Assembly: GCA_017615375.1 (NCBI GenBank) | Contig: JAGAAH010000147.1 | Coordinates: forward strand, 1 to 17,973 | Direction of reading: 5' to 3' | DNA length: 17,973 nucleotides | DNA from: Lachnospiraceae bacterium | Lineage (GTDB): Bacteria; Bacillota; Clostridia; Lachnospirales; Lachnospiraceae | Shown: positions 1 to 8,389 of the stretch, in pieces | How positions within the stretch are numbered: position 1 is the first letter of the stretch | Layout of the letters: each line of letters opens with the position of its first letter | Position numbers and translations under genes: made by a program | The notes under the pieces: model-generated | Told to the model about the DNA's origin: nothing | Database searches by the model: none | Seen by the model: the letters and a program-made list of their open reading frames with translations, nothing else

Positions 1-111
1 GGATTTATCGCACCTGTATCCGTATATCCGGGTGAAGATGAGCTTCTTGCACTTGCACAGGGCGGACTTCGTGTTCTTAATAAAGAAGAGGAAGCACATA
101 TCTATAAATAA
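1..111 (+). CDS. buk: Butyrate kinase, C-terminal end (partial)
   Basis: The window opens inside this gene. Frame 1 reads 36 residues to a TAA at 109-111. The tail contains [15 protein letters not shown] followed by RVLNKEEEA, which I recognise as the C-terminal signature of butyrate kinase in the acetokinase family. That enzyme interconverts butyryl phosphate plus ADP with butyrate plus ATP, the last step of the phosphotransbutyrylase/butyrate kinase route of butyrate formation. The next gene starts 11 bases after the stop, so the two are probably co-transcribed. Only the tail is visible, so the active site cannot be checked. A branched-chain fatty acid kinase paralogue would look the same here. 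Confidence 0.75.
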   Translation, partial: GFIAPVSVYPGEDELLALAQGGLRVLNKEEEAHIYK

Positions 112-122
112 GGATCGAAAAT

Positions 123-1304
123 ATGGATGAATTAAGGAGTTTCTTAGAGGAGACGCTTAATACACAACTTAATAAGATCATTATAAGCAATGGTAAAACA
201 AAGGGCGGAGTGAACAAGATTCACATCCGCCCAATTCTGCTGAAAGAAAAAGTTCTTTTCCAGGCGGCATCCTATACCGAGAAACAGGTATTTCACGAGA
301 ATCTTACAAAAGAAGAGACAATAAACAAGATAATTGCCCTTATGGAAGAATATAAGCAATGTGAGATAGATCATGAGGATAAGATAATTACCTGTCTTAT
401 AAGCAAGAAGGGCAAAGTCACCATTAAGGCGAAGAACAATGTTCGTAAAGGGGAAGAAAAAGCGTCAAAGACGGAGCTTTTATCCCATAACAGAAGGAAA
501 AAATACTTGATACCGGAAGGAGTACCGGTACCGTTTCTTATCGATCTTGGCGTAATGACAGAAGACGGCAAGATACACGATAAGATGTACGATAAGTATA
601 GACAGATTAACAGATTCTTAGAATTTGTCGAAGATATACTTCCTGCCTTACCGAAGGACAGGGAAGTCACAATAATAGATTTTGGATGCGGAAAATCCTA
701 TCTTACCTTTGCAATGTACTATTATCTTAATAAGCTTAACGGCATAAATGTGCAGATGATAGGCCTTGATTTAAAGGAAGATGTAATAGATAAATGTAAT
801 AAACTGGCAGTTAAATACGGCTATGACAAGCTTAAATTCCTTGTCGGCGACATTAAGGATTATGAGGGCGTAGATAAGGTAGATATGGTTGTAACACTGC
901 ATGCTTGCGATACAGCTACGGATTATGCGCTTTACAAAGCAGTAACGTGGGATGCAAGCGTAATACTTTCGGTTCCTTGTTGTCAGCATGAGATGAATAA
1001 GCAGCTTAGCGGCACATATAAGGATACAGACCTTGCAGCTCTTATGTCATATGGTATAATAAGAGAGCGCGTGGCGGCGCTTTTTACGGATGCGGTCAGA
1101 GCAGAAGTATTAAGGGACTGCGGATTCGACGTACAGCTTCTTGAGTTTATCGATATGGAGCATACGCCGAAGAACATTCTTATCCGCGCGGTAAGAGAAA
1201 AGAAAAAGATAGAGATTAAGCCTAATAAGAAGACGCACCGTGATGCAATCGAGTATCTTAAGGTTACGCCTATGTTGCTTAAACTTCTCGATAAAGAAAG
1301 GTAA
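123..1304 (+). CDS. SAM-dependent methyltransferase, Methyltransf_32-like
   Basis: This 393-residue protein has a class I methyltransferase core in its second half. Motif I is DFGCGKSYLTF (D186, G188, G190), followed by GLDLKEDV as the SAM-ribose strand. HACDTATD (H260, D263, D267) and VPCCQHE (P285 to E290) are the signatures I associate with the Methyltransf_32 family, which includes eukaryotic METTL25- and RRNAD1-type proteins. A basic linker, HNRRKKYLIPEG near residue 122, separates an N-terminal domain of about 120 residues from the core and could touch nucleic acid. The substrate is not known from sequence; an RNA target is inference. The ATG at 123 is preceded by AAGGA at 112-116. The gene lies 11 bases after butyrate kinase and 12 bases before the next gene, consistent with one transcript. 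The protein is cytosolic, with no signal peptide or membrane segment. Confidence 0.85.
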   Translation: MDELRSFLEETLNTQLNKIIISNGKTKGGVNKIHIRPILLKEKVLFQAASYTEKQVFHENLTKEETINKIIALMEEYKQCEIDHEDKIITCLISKKGKVTIKAKNNVRKGEEKASKTELLSHNRRKKYLIPEGVPVPFLIDLGVMTEDGKIHDKMYDKYRQINRFLEFVEDILPALPKDREVTIIDFGCGKSYLTFAMYYYLNKLNGINVQMIGLDLKEDVIDKCNKLAVKYGYDKLKFLVGDIKDYEGVDKVDMVVTLHACDTATDYALYKAVTWDASVILSVPCCQHEMNKQLSGTYKDTDLAALMSYGIIRERVAALFTDAVRAEVLRDCGFDVQLLEFIDMEHTPKNILIRAVREKKKIEIKPNKKTHRDAIEYLKVTPMLLKLLDKER

Positions 1305-1316
1305 GTTTTAATACTT

Positions 1317-3848
1317 ATGACGAAAATACTTTCAAAGGCAGGTATTCTTGCGGGAATATTTGTGGTAAGCGTTTTTATAATGGAAATCTTCTCGAGTATC
1401 TCGGGAGAGGACCGAACAGCCAAGATGGATGCGGCAACGCTTCCGACAATGGTATTATACGAAAATGCGCAGGCGGTTAATACCCTTTTCGGTTATACAA
1501 CCGAGATGGACACTGATTATATGCGCGATACCATAACACCGCTTTTTAATAACCTGTCACTTCCTATTACAATTAATACATACGGTGCAGCTGTCGAGAA
1601 AATCAACTACAAGATAAGAACGCTTAACGGCGACAGACTCGTTGAAGATACCGACATTAAGGAATTTGCCGTAGACGGAAACAAGATAAATGTGACGCTT
1701 CCGATACAGAATCTTCTTGAAGATGCGGTTGAGTATCAGCTTATTATAATGCTTACGGTTGATGGTCGCGAAGTGTATTACTATACGCGAATTATCGTGC
1801 CGACCGATATGCATGCAAGAGAATGTATATACTTTTGCACGAGTTTTAATGAAAAGACCTTTATACCGGAGAAGAAGCAGGATCTTGCAATCTATATGGA
1901 ATCCGACCATACGATGGCAAACGACAATCTCCATTATGTAACAATAAAGTCATCGATGAAGCAGCTTTTTTACGCAGGATTCGAATGTGCGCCTATTACG
2001 GAAAAGCGCGTAAACATTAAGGAAATTAAGCCGGAATATACGGTTGTTACGATAGAATACAGTATCGGTGCCAAGGGAGAAAACGGCGAGCCCGAATACT
2101 ATAACGTAGAAGAATACTATAGAGTTCGCTGGGGACAAGCGAGAATGTATCTTCTTAATTTCGAGCGAACGGTTAATCAGATATTCCGTGAAGACGGAGA
2201 TAATTTCGGTAAAAACTCCATCCGCTTAGGAATCGCTGATGAAGAGAATGTTGATTACAAGACAAGCGAGAACGGTACAATCGTTGCATTTGTGCAGGAA
2301 GGTGACCTCTGGCAGTATTCCAATATCAACAATTCTCTTGCAAGAGTATGGTCTTATAGAGGCTATGAGCAGTTAGACGAGAGAGAGAATAATAAAGACC
2401 ACCAGGTTAAAGTTATAAGGGTAGATGAGACCGGAAGTATAGATTTCATTATATACGGATATGCGCCGAGAGGCATTCACGAAGGTCAGGTCGGAATAAG
2501 CGTATATCATTATGATTCCGTAGCCAATGCAAATGAAGAGATTCTCTACATACCGTTTACAAGATCTTATCAGATGATAGAGCAGATGGTAGGTAAGATT
2601 CTTTATGTTAATGACCTTAACCATTTCTATATTAAGTGCGAGAATAACATCTATGATATAGACCTTACGACAAGAATTGCAACCGTTATGGGAAGCGGCC
2701 ACGGCGAAGGCTGGTACAGTGTATCAAGTGATTCTTCGAGGATGGCATTTTTAAGCAAGGGTAATGAAAACGAAGGCGAGAAGATAGAATACTATAATCT
2801 CGAAGACGGAAGCAAGATAGAGATTAATGCGATGGATGACGAGTGGATAAGACCGCTTGGATTCATAGAGCATAACTTAATATACGGAGCCGTTAAGAAA
2901 GATGACGTAACCATAGGTATATCGGGAGCGGTACATTTCCCGATGTATGCCATGTATATAATCTCTGAAGACGGAATAATTAAGAAAGAGTATAAGAAAG
3001 ATAATATCTACGTACTCGGAATTAAGTCCGAAGAGACACTTATAAAAATCGACCGCGAAGAGCGAGTCGGCAACGAATATCGCGAGATACTTCAGGATAC
3101 TATAATGGATATGGAAATTGATAACGAGAGTGTAACGGAAGTTTCATCCGTATATTCCGATATCAAGCAGAAAGTTATAGTAATTAAGCTTTCTCACGAG
3201 ATAAAGGACGAATCGCCAAGCTTGCTTTCGGCTAAGCTTATTCTCGGAGATGAAGATAACGTCGTATCCATAGAGGGTACCGGTACGGAAGAATACTATT
3301 ACGTATATGCAAAAGGCCGTATGATGTTCATATCGCCGGAAGTATCCGATGCGGTTAATGTTGCGGCAGAGAATGCCGGAGTCGTAATAGATGACGGATT
3401 AAACTATGTATGGCAGCAGGCAAAGCAGAATTATGTTAACAGATTAAGCGGAATGAAGGTCGATACTTCAAAGGTAGGCACCGGATATGAAGAAAGATGT
3501 CTTACCGTAATCTTGCAGCATGAGAGTATCGCAATCTCCGTAGGAGAGCTTATATCCAGCGGAAGGTCGGTTAAGAAGATACTTCAGGATTCCTTGCATG
3601 ATGCCAAAGTTCTTGACCTTAAAGGCGCAACCGTTAATCAGATGTTATATTACATAAGCCAGGATACGCCGGTATATGCGATGATGAGCGATAATAAGCC
3701 TGTTATTCTATGCGGATACACAAACAGAGAGGTTTTATATTACGATCCGGAGACCAATACGGCGAAGCTTATGAAACTGGATGCAGCAAAAGAAATGTTT
3801 GAGGCAGCGGGAAATATCTTCATGACATACATTAAATCAACAAAATAA
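1317..3848 (+). CDS. Membrane-anchored extracytoplasmic protein with propeller-like middle and C39-like C-terminus
   Basis: This is a large 843-residue protein I cannot name. Residues 8-29 form a single hydrophobic segment after two lysines, so it is probably an N-terminally anchored protein with the bulk outside the cell. Residues 60-300 look beta-rich. About 310-530 carries repeated strands of the type TIVAFVQEGDLWQY and SSRMAFLSKG, suggesting a WD40/TolB-like beta-propeller. The last 120 residues resemble a papain-like C39 domain: C728 in ERCLTVILQ, then TPVYAMM, VILCGY and LYYDPE with D810. The expected His before VILCGY is replaced by NK (793-794), so peptidase activity is doubtful. The start is weakly supported: AAAGG ends 15 bases upstream, and translation may be coupled to the methyltransferase. 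A terminator follows. A role in surface or envelope sensing is inference only. Confidence 0.7.
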   Translation: MTKILSKAGILAGIFVVSVFIMEIFSSISGEDRTAKMDAATLPTMVLYENAQAVNTLFGYTTEMDTDYMRDTITPLFNNLSLPITINTYGAAVEKINYKIRTLNGDRLVEDTDIKEFAVDGNKINVTLPIQNLLEDAVEYQLIIMLTVDGREVYYYTRIIVPTDMHARECIYFCTSFNEKTFIPEKKQDLAIYMESDHTMANDNLHYVTIKSSMKQLFYAGFECAPITEKRVNIKEIKPEYTVVTIEYSIGAKGENGEPEYYNVEEYYRVRWGQARMYLLNFERTVNQIFREDGDNFGKNSIRLGIADEENVDYKTSENGTIVAFVQEGDLWQYSNINNSLARVWSYRGYEQLDERENNKDHQVKVIRVDETGSIDFIIYGYAPRGIHEGQVGISVYHYDSVANANEEILYIPFTRSYQMIEQMVGKILYVNDLNHFYIKCENNIYDIDLTTRIATVMGSGHGEGWYSVSSDSSRMAFLSKGNENEGEKIEYYNLEDGSKIEINAMDDEWIRPLGFIEHNLIYGAVKKDDVTIGISGAVHFPMYAMYIISEDGIIKKEYKKDNIYVLGIKSEETLIKIDREERVGNEYREILQDTIMDMEIDNESVTEVSSVYSDIKQKVIVIKLSHEIKDESPSLLSAKLILGDEDNVVSIEGTGTEEYYYVYAKGRMMFISPEVSDAVNVAAENAGVVIDDGLNYVWQQAKQNYVNRLSGMKVDTSKVGTGYEERCLTVILQHESIAISVGELISSGRSVKKILQDSLHDAKVLDLKGATVNQMLYYISQDTPVYAMMSDNKPVILCGYTNREVLYYDPETNTAKLMKLDAAKEMFEAAGNIFMTYIKSTK

Positions 3849-3853
3849 ACTCC

Positions 3854-3882
3854 AAAGGAGGTTGTTATCCACCTCCTTTTTT
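3854..3882 (+). terminator. Rho-independent terminator after the butyrate kinase operon
   Basis: A nine-base stem AAAGGAGGT at 3854-3862 pairs with ACCTCCTTT at 3871-3879 across an eight-base loop and runs into Ts to 3882. It begins six bases after the stop of the 843-residue protein and separates that operon from the flagellar block. The GGAGG in the left arm resembles a ribosome binding site, but no start codon follows at a usable distance. Confidence 0.9.
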
Positions 3883-3900
3883 AATACATCAAATATTCAT

Positions 3901-3928
3901 TAAAGAATTAAACCGCCCCGACCGAAAT
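3901..3928 (+). promoter_or_regulatory. Sigma-D (sigma-28)-like flagellar promoter
   Basis: TAAA at 3901-3904, a 16-base spacer, then ACCGAAAT at 3921-3928. The known flagellar sigma consensus is TAAA, about 15 bases, GCCGATAA (CCGATAT in Bacillus). The match has one or two substitutions in the downstream box. It lies between the terminator at 3854-3882 and the FliK-like start at 3950, implying a very short leader. The same CCGAAAT box occurs upstream of flagellin, which supports the call. Confidence 0.6.
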
Positions 3929-3949
3929 AGTAGATATGAGGTGGGACAT

Positions 3950-6790
3950 ATGCAGATAAACGAGATTATTAATACCAAAACAATAAATAACGGTATGTTA
4001 CCGGAGAATATAGTTAATACGAAAGACGAGAAGGTTAAAGAATCTTCTTTTAATATGGCGCCTGTTAATTCGTTTGGAAAAGAGGGCGGATTAAGTTTTG
4101 CGGACATTGCGGCCAAGTCTAAGATGCGTATGGACAAAATGACCATGAATAATGCGGAATTCGTAGCCGGAACAATGGACGAAGAGATGGCAAAAGCACT
4201 TAATGACGAGGGTATCGATGTCGAGAAAGACGATGCTGAAGTTATGCTTACCGTTGTCGACAAGATTAACCTTCAGCGAGCAATCGGCGGAGCAGATGAT
4301 ATCGCGGTTAAGAATCTTTCCAAAGAGCAGCTTACGGCAGTATCGCCTTATGTTGCAAGAGCTTATGAAATGGCGACGGAACTTACCGCACCTACCATGG
4401 AAGAAGCCGCATACATGATTAAAAATGAGATGCAACCGACTATCGAGAATATATTTAAGGCAGAAAACGTAATGAGCAAAACTCAGGTTAAGACGGAAGA
4501 TATTACGGAATTAAAGCCTGCCATAGAAGAGAAGGTCAGAACTTTTATCGAAAATCCGACACCCGATGATATAGAGTTTGCGGAGAAAATAGTAAAGCTT
4601 GGCGTAGAGCTTAACGAGGGAACTTTTATCCTTGGAAAAGATCTTGTATCGGGTGACGTAATCGCAACGGATGAAGAGATTCTCGTAAGCATTAACGAAG
4701 CGGTATCCATGGGATTTAACCCGCAGGAAGCGATTGGTCTTAAGGGTTATAGCTATACGGATGCGCTTAAGAATATAGATGATAAGGAATTAAATAATAG
4801 ATTATCTCTTATCGGCGCAAAAAGAAGAATCGTGGAAGCAAGTCTTATTCTCTCCGAAGAAGCAAACCTTACATTATGTAAGAAAGATATGCATATAGAT
4901 ACAACCGGATTACAGAAGATAGTTGAAGGCTTGAAGGATGAAGAGGCTGCACTTGAAAAGGCTATGTGCGGCTCGGTCGAAGGATTCGGCGAATTTGAAA
5001 AGACGGTTGATTTAATCGATGAGATAAAGGCTTCCCCGGCATATGCGATGCCGATTCTTAGCTTTAGCAATACAATTCCTGAGATTAAGGAAGCAATTGA
5101 TAACTTTGTAAGTACACATTCTATCGGTGAAAAAGCGCTTGATATGGCAGCAGCTTCATACGATACGATGCGTACCGAGATTAGGCCTGATTTAGGAGAC
5201 AGCATCAAGAAAGCATTTGCCAATGTATCTGATATTCTTTCCGAGATGGGCATGGAAGATAATGCGGTAAATGAGCGAGCTGTCAGAATCTTGGGCTACA
5301 ACAGCATGGAAATTACGGAAGAAGCCGTTGAAAACATTAAAGTAAATGACGAGAAATGGCAGAACGTATTTAATAACCTTACTCCAAAGGTAGTTCTTAC
5401 AATGATTCGAGAGGGATATAATCCTCTTAATGTAGAGCTTACCGAGTTAAACGACAAGGCGGTTGAATTAAGAGAGCGTATAGGAGATACGGGAACCGAG
5501 AAGTACAGCAAGTTCTTATATGATTTAACCAAGAAGGACGGAATTACCGAAGAGGAGCGCGAATCCTACATGGGAATCTATCGTCTTCTTCGCCAGGTTG
5601 AAAAGACGGATGGAGCAGTTATCGGAGCGGCTGTTGCAAGTAATGCGGAGCTTACTTTAAAGAATCTTATCACAGAAGTACGAAGCCGTCATACGGGACA
5701 CGTTGATAAGAGAGTGGATGATGAGCTTGCCGCATCGGAAAAGCGCGTGGTTGCGGATCTTTCTATAACCGAGCAGGTAAATAGCGCATATGAAGCATAT
5801 GCTTTAAAGAATGCGTTGGAAGAAATCAATGTAGAAGCTCTCGTTAAGATGAGTGAGGAAATGGCAGACGGCGAGACTATTCTCGACAAGACGCCGGAAG
5901 AATTTGTAGAAAGTCTTCGTCTTATCAATTCCGAGATTAAGGAAGAAACAAAAGAAGAAGATATAGAGGCAAAGACCAGACTTAGCGAAAGTCTTAAGAT
6001 ATTGGAAACAGACGAAGAAGTAAGAGATTATCTTAATACGATAGAGGCGCCTAAGTCGGTTGAAAACATTGAGGCCGTATATAATTACTTTAAGTTTAAT
6101 AAGACCTACAGTAAGTTATATGAGGAAGTAAATTCATTATCCAAGCAGGATAAGTTTAATTTCCTTAAGGCAGAGGCGCTAAAGCATTTTGAGGAGAATA
6201 TCGAATCTCCGACCGCAATGGGAGAAGCATTGGAAGAGCTTGAAGAGCTTGCGACAGAAGTCATGGATACCATGGAAAATGAAGATGAAGTATCTGACGT
6301 AAACTTACGAGAAATGCGACTTATCTGCGGACAGATAGGATTATTTGCGGATGCAGCGAAGAAAGAGGATTTTGCGATTCCGGTTCTTATTAAGGGTAAG
6401 ATGGGAACGGTATCTTTAAAGATAGTTAAGGGCAAGAAAGAAAAAGGAAAAGTAACGATTACTTCGCACTTGCCAAATGACAAGGATATCGCAGCAGAAT
6501 TTAAAGTACAAAACGGCGACATAAAAGGTTACTTCGTCACGGACGATGAAGAGCTTTTCGACGATATGAAAGACGCCGAGGACAGAATGAAAGAAATGTT
6601 GAGTGAAAACGAAGCATTAAAAGAGTGCAATTTCTCACTTGACGCAATTAAGAGTAATACGGTATCTCTTTCGGGATTTAGAAAAGATGCCATGAAGGGC
6701 CTGGAGACACCGGATTCCGAAAGCAATGTGCTTAACGAAAGCTTATACGGAATCGCGAAAGTTTTCATTACGGTTCTTAAGAGAAGCTGA
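3950..6790 (+). CDS. Large flagellar protein with FliK-like C-terminus (possible DUF6240)
   Basis: A 946-residue, acidic, mostly helical protein with no signal peptide or membrane segment. Residues 800-930 have the organisation of the FliK hook-length-control C-terminal domain (Flg_hook). A block IPVLIKGKMGTVSLKI leads into a strand pair (GKVTITSHL, AEFKV, GDIKGYFV), then a helix ending DRMKEMLSENEAL and a final strand NFSLDAI. The long N-terminal 800 residues repeat helix-rich segments and may be the DUF6240 region found in Lachnospiraceae; that name is from memory and tentative. The ATG at 3950 is preferred over GTG at 3941 because GAGGTGG (3938-3944) sits five bases before it. The gene sits behind a sigma-D-like promoter and next to flagellin, so a role in hook length or export switching is a reasonable inference. 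FliK proteins are usually about 400-600 residues, so this one is long. Confidence 0.65.
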   Translation: MQINEIINTKTINNGMLPENIVNTKDEKVKESSFNMAPVNSFGKEGGLSFADIAAKSKMRMDKMTMNNAEFVAGTMDEEMAKALNDEGIDVEKDDAEVMLTVVDKINLQRAIGGADDIAVKNLSKEQLTAVSPYVARAYEMATELTAPTMEEAAYMIKNEMQPTIENIFKAENVMSKTQVKTEDITELKPAIEEKVRTFIENPTPDDIEFAEKIVKLGVELNEGTFILGKDLVSGDVIATDEEILVSINEAVSMGFNPQEAIGLKGYSYTDALKNIDDKELNNRLSLIGAKRRIVEASLILSEEANLTLCKKDMHIDTTGLQKIVEGLKDEEAALEKAMCGSVEGFGEFEKTVDLIDEIKASPAYAMPILSFSNTIPEIKEAIDNFVSTHSIGEKALDMAAASYDTMRTEIRPDLGDSIKKAFANVSDILSEMGMEDNAVNERAVRILGYNSMEITEEAVENIKVNDEKWQNVFNNLTPKVVLTMIREGYNPLNVELTELNDKAVELRERIGDTGTEKYSKFLYDLTKKDGITEEERESYMGIYRLLRQVEKTDGAVIGAAVASNAELTLKNLITEVRSRHTGHVDKRVDDELAASEKRVVADLSITEQVNSAYEAYALKNALEEINVEALVKMSEEMADGETILDKTPEEFVESLRLINSEIKEETKEEDIEAKTRLSESLKILETDEEVRDYLNTIEAPKSVENIEAVYNYFKFNKTYSKLYEEVNSLSKQDKFNFLKAEALKHFEENIESPTAMGEALEELEELATEVMDTMENEDEVSDVNLREMRLICGQIGLFADAAKKEDFAIPVLIKGKMGTVSLKIVKGKKEKGKVTITSHLPNDKDIAAEFKVQNGDIKGYFVTDDEELFDDMKDAEDRMKEMLSENEALKECNFSLDAIKSNTVSLSGFRKDAMKGLETPDSESNVLNESLYGIAKVFITVLKRS

Positions 6791-6804
6791 GTTTTGTCCG
6801 AAAT
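6778..6804 (+). promoter_or_regulatory. Sigma-D-like promoter of flagellin
   Basis: TAAG at 6778-6781, a 15-base spacer, then TCCGAAAT at 6797-6804. The downstream box CCGAAAT is identical to that upstream of the FliK-like gene. The -35 part overlaps the end of that gene's coding region. A start of transcription near 6811 would leave a leader of about 75 bases before flagellin. The -35 differs from TAAA at the last base, so the call is moderate. Confidence 0.5.
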
Positions 6805-6817
6805 ATTAAGCATAAGA

Positions 6818-6843
6818 ATGTTAACACAAGGAAGTGTAAGCAT
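6818..6843 (+). promoter_or_regulatory. Flagellin leader hairpin with CsrA-like binding site
   Basis: ATGTTAACAC at 6818-6827 pairs with GTGTAAGCAT at 6834-6843: eight Watson-Crick pairs, one G-U and one A-A mismatch, around the six-base loop AAGGAA. The CsrA consensus is RUACARGGAUGU with GGA in a hairpin loop. Here ACACAAGGAAGU matches ten of twelve positions with GGA in the loop. A second GGA lies in the ribosome binding site at 6874-6876, inside a possible weak GTAA/TTAC stem (6864-6867 with 6882-6885). This two-site layout resembles the Bacillus subtilis hag leader, where CsrA represses flagellin translation and FliW relieves it. Neither csrA nor fliW lies in this window. Confidence 0.5.
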
Positions 6844-6885
6844 CGTATAAAGGAATTAACACGGTAAGGCAAAGGAGATGTTTAC

Positions 6886-8379
6886 ATGAAGATTAATTAT
6901 AATATGTCAGCCTATACGGCTAATGCACGTCTATTACAGAACGAAGACCTTCTTACAAGATCACTTGAGAGGTTGTCTTCGGGTTACAGAATCAATCATG
7001 CTGCAGACGATCCTGCAGGCATGGCGATTTCCGCAAAAATGAAATCCCAGATTAAAGGTCTTGAACAGGCAAGTCGTAATTCTTCCGATGGTATATCTGT
7101 ATTACAGACTACGGAAGGTGCGTTAAATGAGGTTAATTCCATCATTCAGAGAATGAGAGAATTGGCAGTTCAGTCCGGAAACGACACCTATACACAGGAA
7201 GATCTTCAGGCGATGCAGGATGAAATCGTTGCATTGAAGGAAGAAATTGATAGAATTTCAAAAGATACGGAGTTTAATAAGCTTCGTGTACTTGATGGCT
7301 CTTTGAGCGCCGGAATTTATCCGAGTACGAGAGATATAACCCTTCCGGAAGCAAGTTCCACCATTAAGCCGGGTATCTATCACTTTGCTATAGATGCGGA
7401 TGCAGAACGCGCTATGTATATAGCCGATCCTTGTAGCGCTTTTACGGGAGATGAAGCCGGAACCATAAGCATTAACGGTTCTAAGGTTAAATTTACCGGT
7501 GAAGAGACAATAGTTGAAGCATATGAGAAATTAAGAGATGCTGCGGAAATCGGCGAAGTAACCGTTATGCCGGTTGACACGGGAGCAGCACTTGATTATA
7601 CAGAGAATGCAGAGACAAACGGTGTATCACCGGACACTAATCCTATAGCAGCAGGAACGAAATTCGGTTTCTTCTCCAAATTTACCGGAAGCTCTGAGAA
7701 GATCACTATAGAATGTGATAATCCGAATCTTATCGCAAAGCTTGGAATTACGCTTCCTGTTGAGGTAAAAGGTAAAGATGTTCAGGTAGCGATGATAAAT
7801 TATGATCCGTCAAAGCCACAGTTTTCACCGCTTGCAACCCTTTCAACAAAGGGAAATATGGTAAAAGTTACGGAAATGGATGGACGTTCCATAAGCTTTA
7901 AGGTAGAGGATGGAGCTTTTCACAGAGGAAATACTGTACCGGGAACAACCGATCCGGTACCGGTTTCGCTTAATGTAACAGATATCGGAAAGATGGTATT
8001 CCAGGTAGGTGCTAACGAGCATGAGACAATTGCTATAGATATTCCTGAGATTTCTACAAGATCGCTTTATATTGAAGATATCGACGTAACTACGATTAAC
8101 GGTACAGACAGAGCACTCGAGGCATTGGACAATGCGCTTGCAAAGGTTACGGCAGTAAGATCCGCAATCGGTGCGGTTCAGAACAGACTTGATTATGCGG
8201 TAGATAATCTTTCTGAGACAGACCTTGATATGTCATCAGCATTGTCGAGAATAGAAGACGTTGATATGGCAACGGAAATGTCGACATATACACAGATGAA
8301 CGTGCTTGTTCAGGCAGCAACATCGGTACTTGCACAGGCAAATGATATTCCTCAGCAGGTATTACAGCTTTTGCAGTAA
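6886..8379 (+). CDS. fliC: Flagellin
   Basis: A 497-residue filament subunit. The N-terminal D0/D1 region (1 to about 145) carries LERLSSGYRINHAADDPAGM, GISVLQTTEGALNE and MRELAVQSGNDTY. The C-terminal D1/D0 region (about 400-497) carries AVQNRLDYAVDNL and ends in the coiled segment STYTQMNVLVQAATSVLAQAN followed by VLQLLQ. Both ends are the parts that polymerise and that the export apparatus recognises. The middle, about 145-395, is a variable surface-exposed insertion, making the protein longer than the 304-residue Bacillus Hag. There is no cleavable signal, as expected for export through the flagellar channel. The ATG at 6886 has AAAGGAG (6871-6877) eight bases before it. Control probably combines a sigma-D-like promoter and a CsrA-type leader. 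fliS follows after 10 bases. Confidence 0.97.
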   Translation: MKINYNMSAYTANARLLQNEDLLTRSLERLSSGYRINHAADDPAGMAISAKMKSQIKGLEQASRNSSDGISVLQTTEGALNEVNSIIQRMRELAVQSGNDTYTQEDLQAMQDEIVALKEEIDRISKDTEFNKLRVLDGSLSAGIYPSTRDITLPEASSTIKPGIYHFAIDADAERAMYIADPCSAFTGDEAGTISINGSKVKFTGEETIVEAYEKLRDAAEIGEVTVMPVDTGAALDYTENAETNGVSPDTNPIAAGTKFGFFSKFTGSSEKITIECDNPNLIAKLGITLPVEVKGKDVQVAMINYDPSKPQFSPLATLSTKGNMVKVTEMDGRSISFKVEDGAFHRGNTVPGTTDPVPVSLNVTDIGKMVFQVGANEHETIAIDIPEISTRSLYIEDIDVTTINGTDRALEALDNALAKVTAVRSAIGAVQNRLDYAVDNLSETDLDMSSALSRIEDVDMATEMSTYTQMNVLVQAATSVLAQANDIPQQVLQLLQ

Positions 8380-8389
8380 GGTGAGATAG

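Noticed and set aside
3857..3862. GGAGGT as a ribosome binding site of a small gene
   Set aside because: It is the left arm of a terminator, and no start codon follows at a usable distance.
4753..5253. Long antisense reading frame (166 codons) within the FliK-like gene
   Set aside because: Its serine- and isoleucine-rich product mirrors the codons of the sense gene, and no ribosome binding site or promoter supports it; the same holds for other antisense frames such as 6106-6522, 14993-15493 and 15989-16498.
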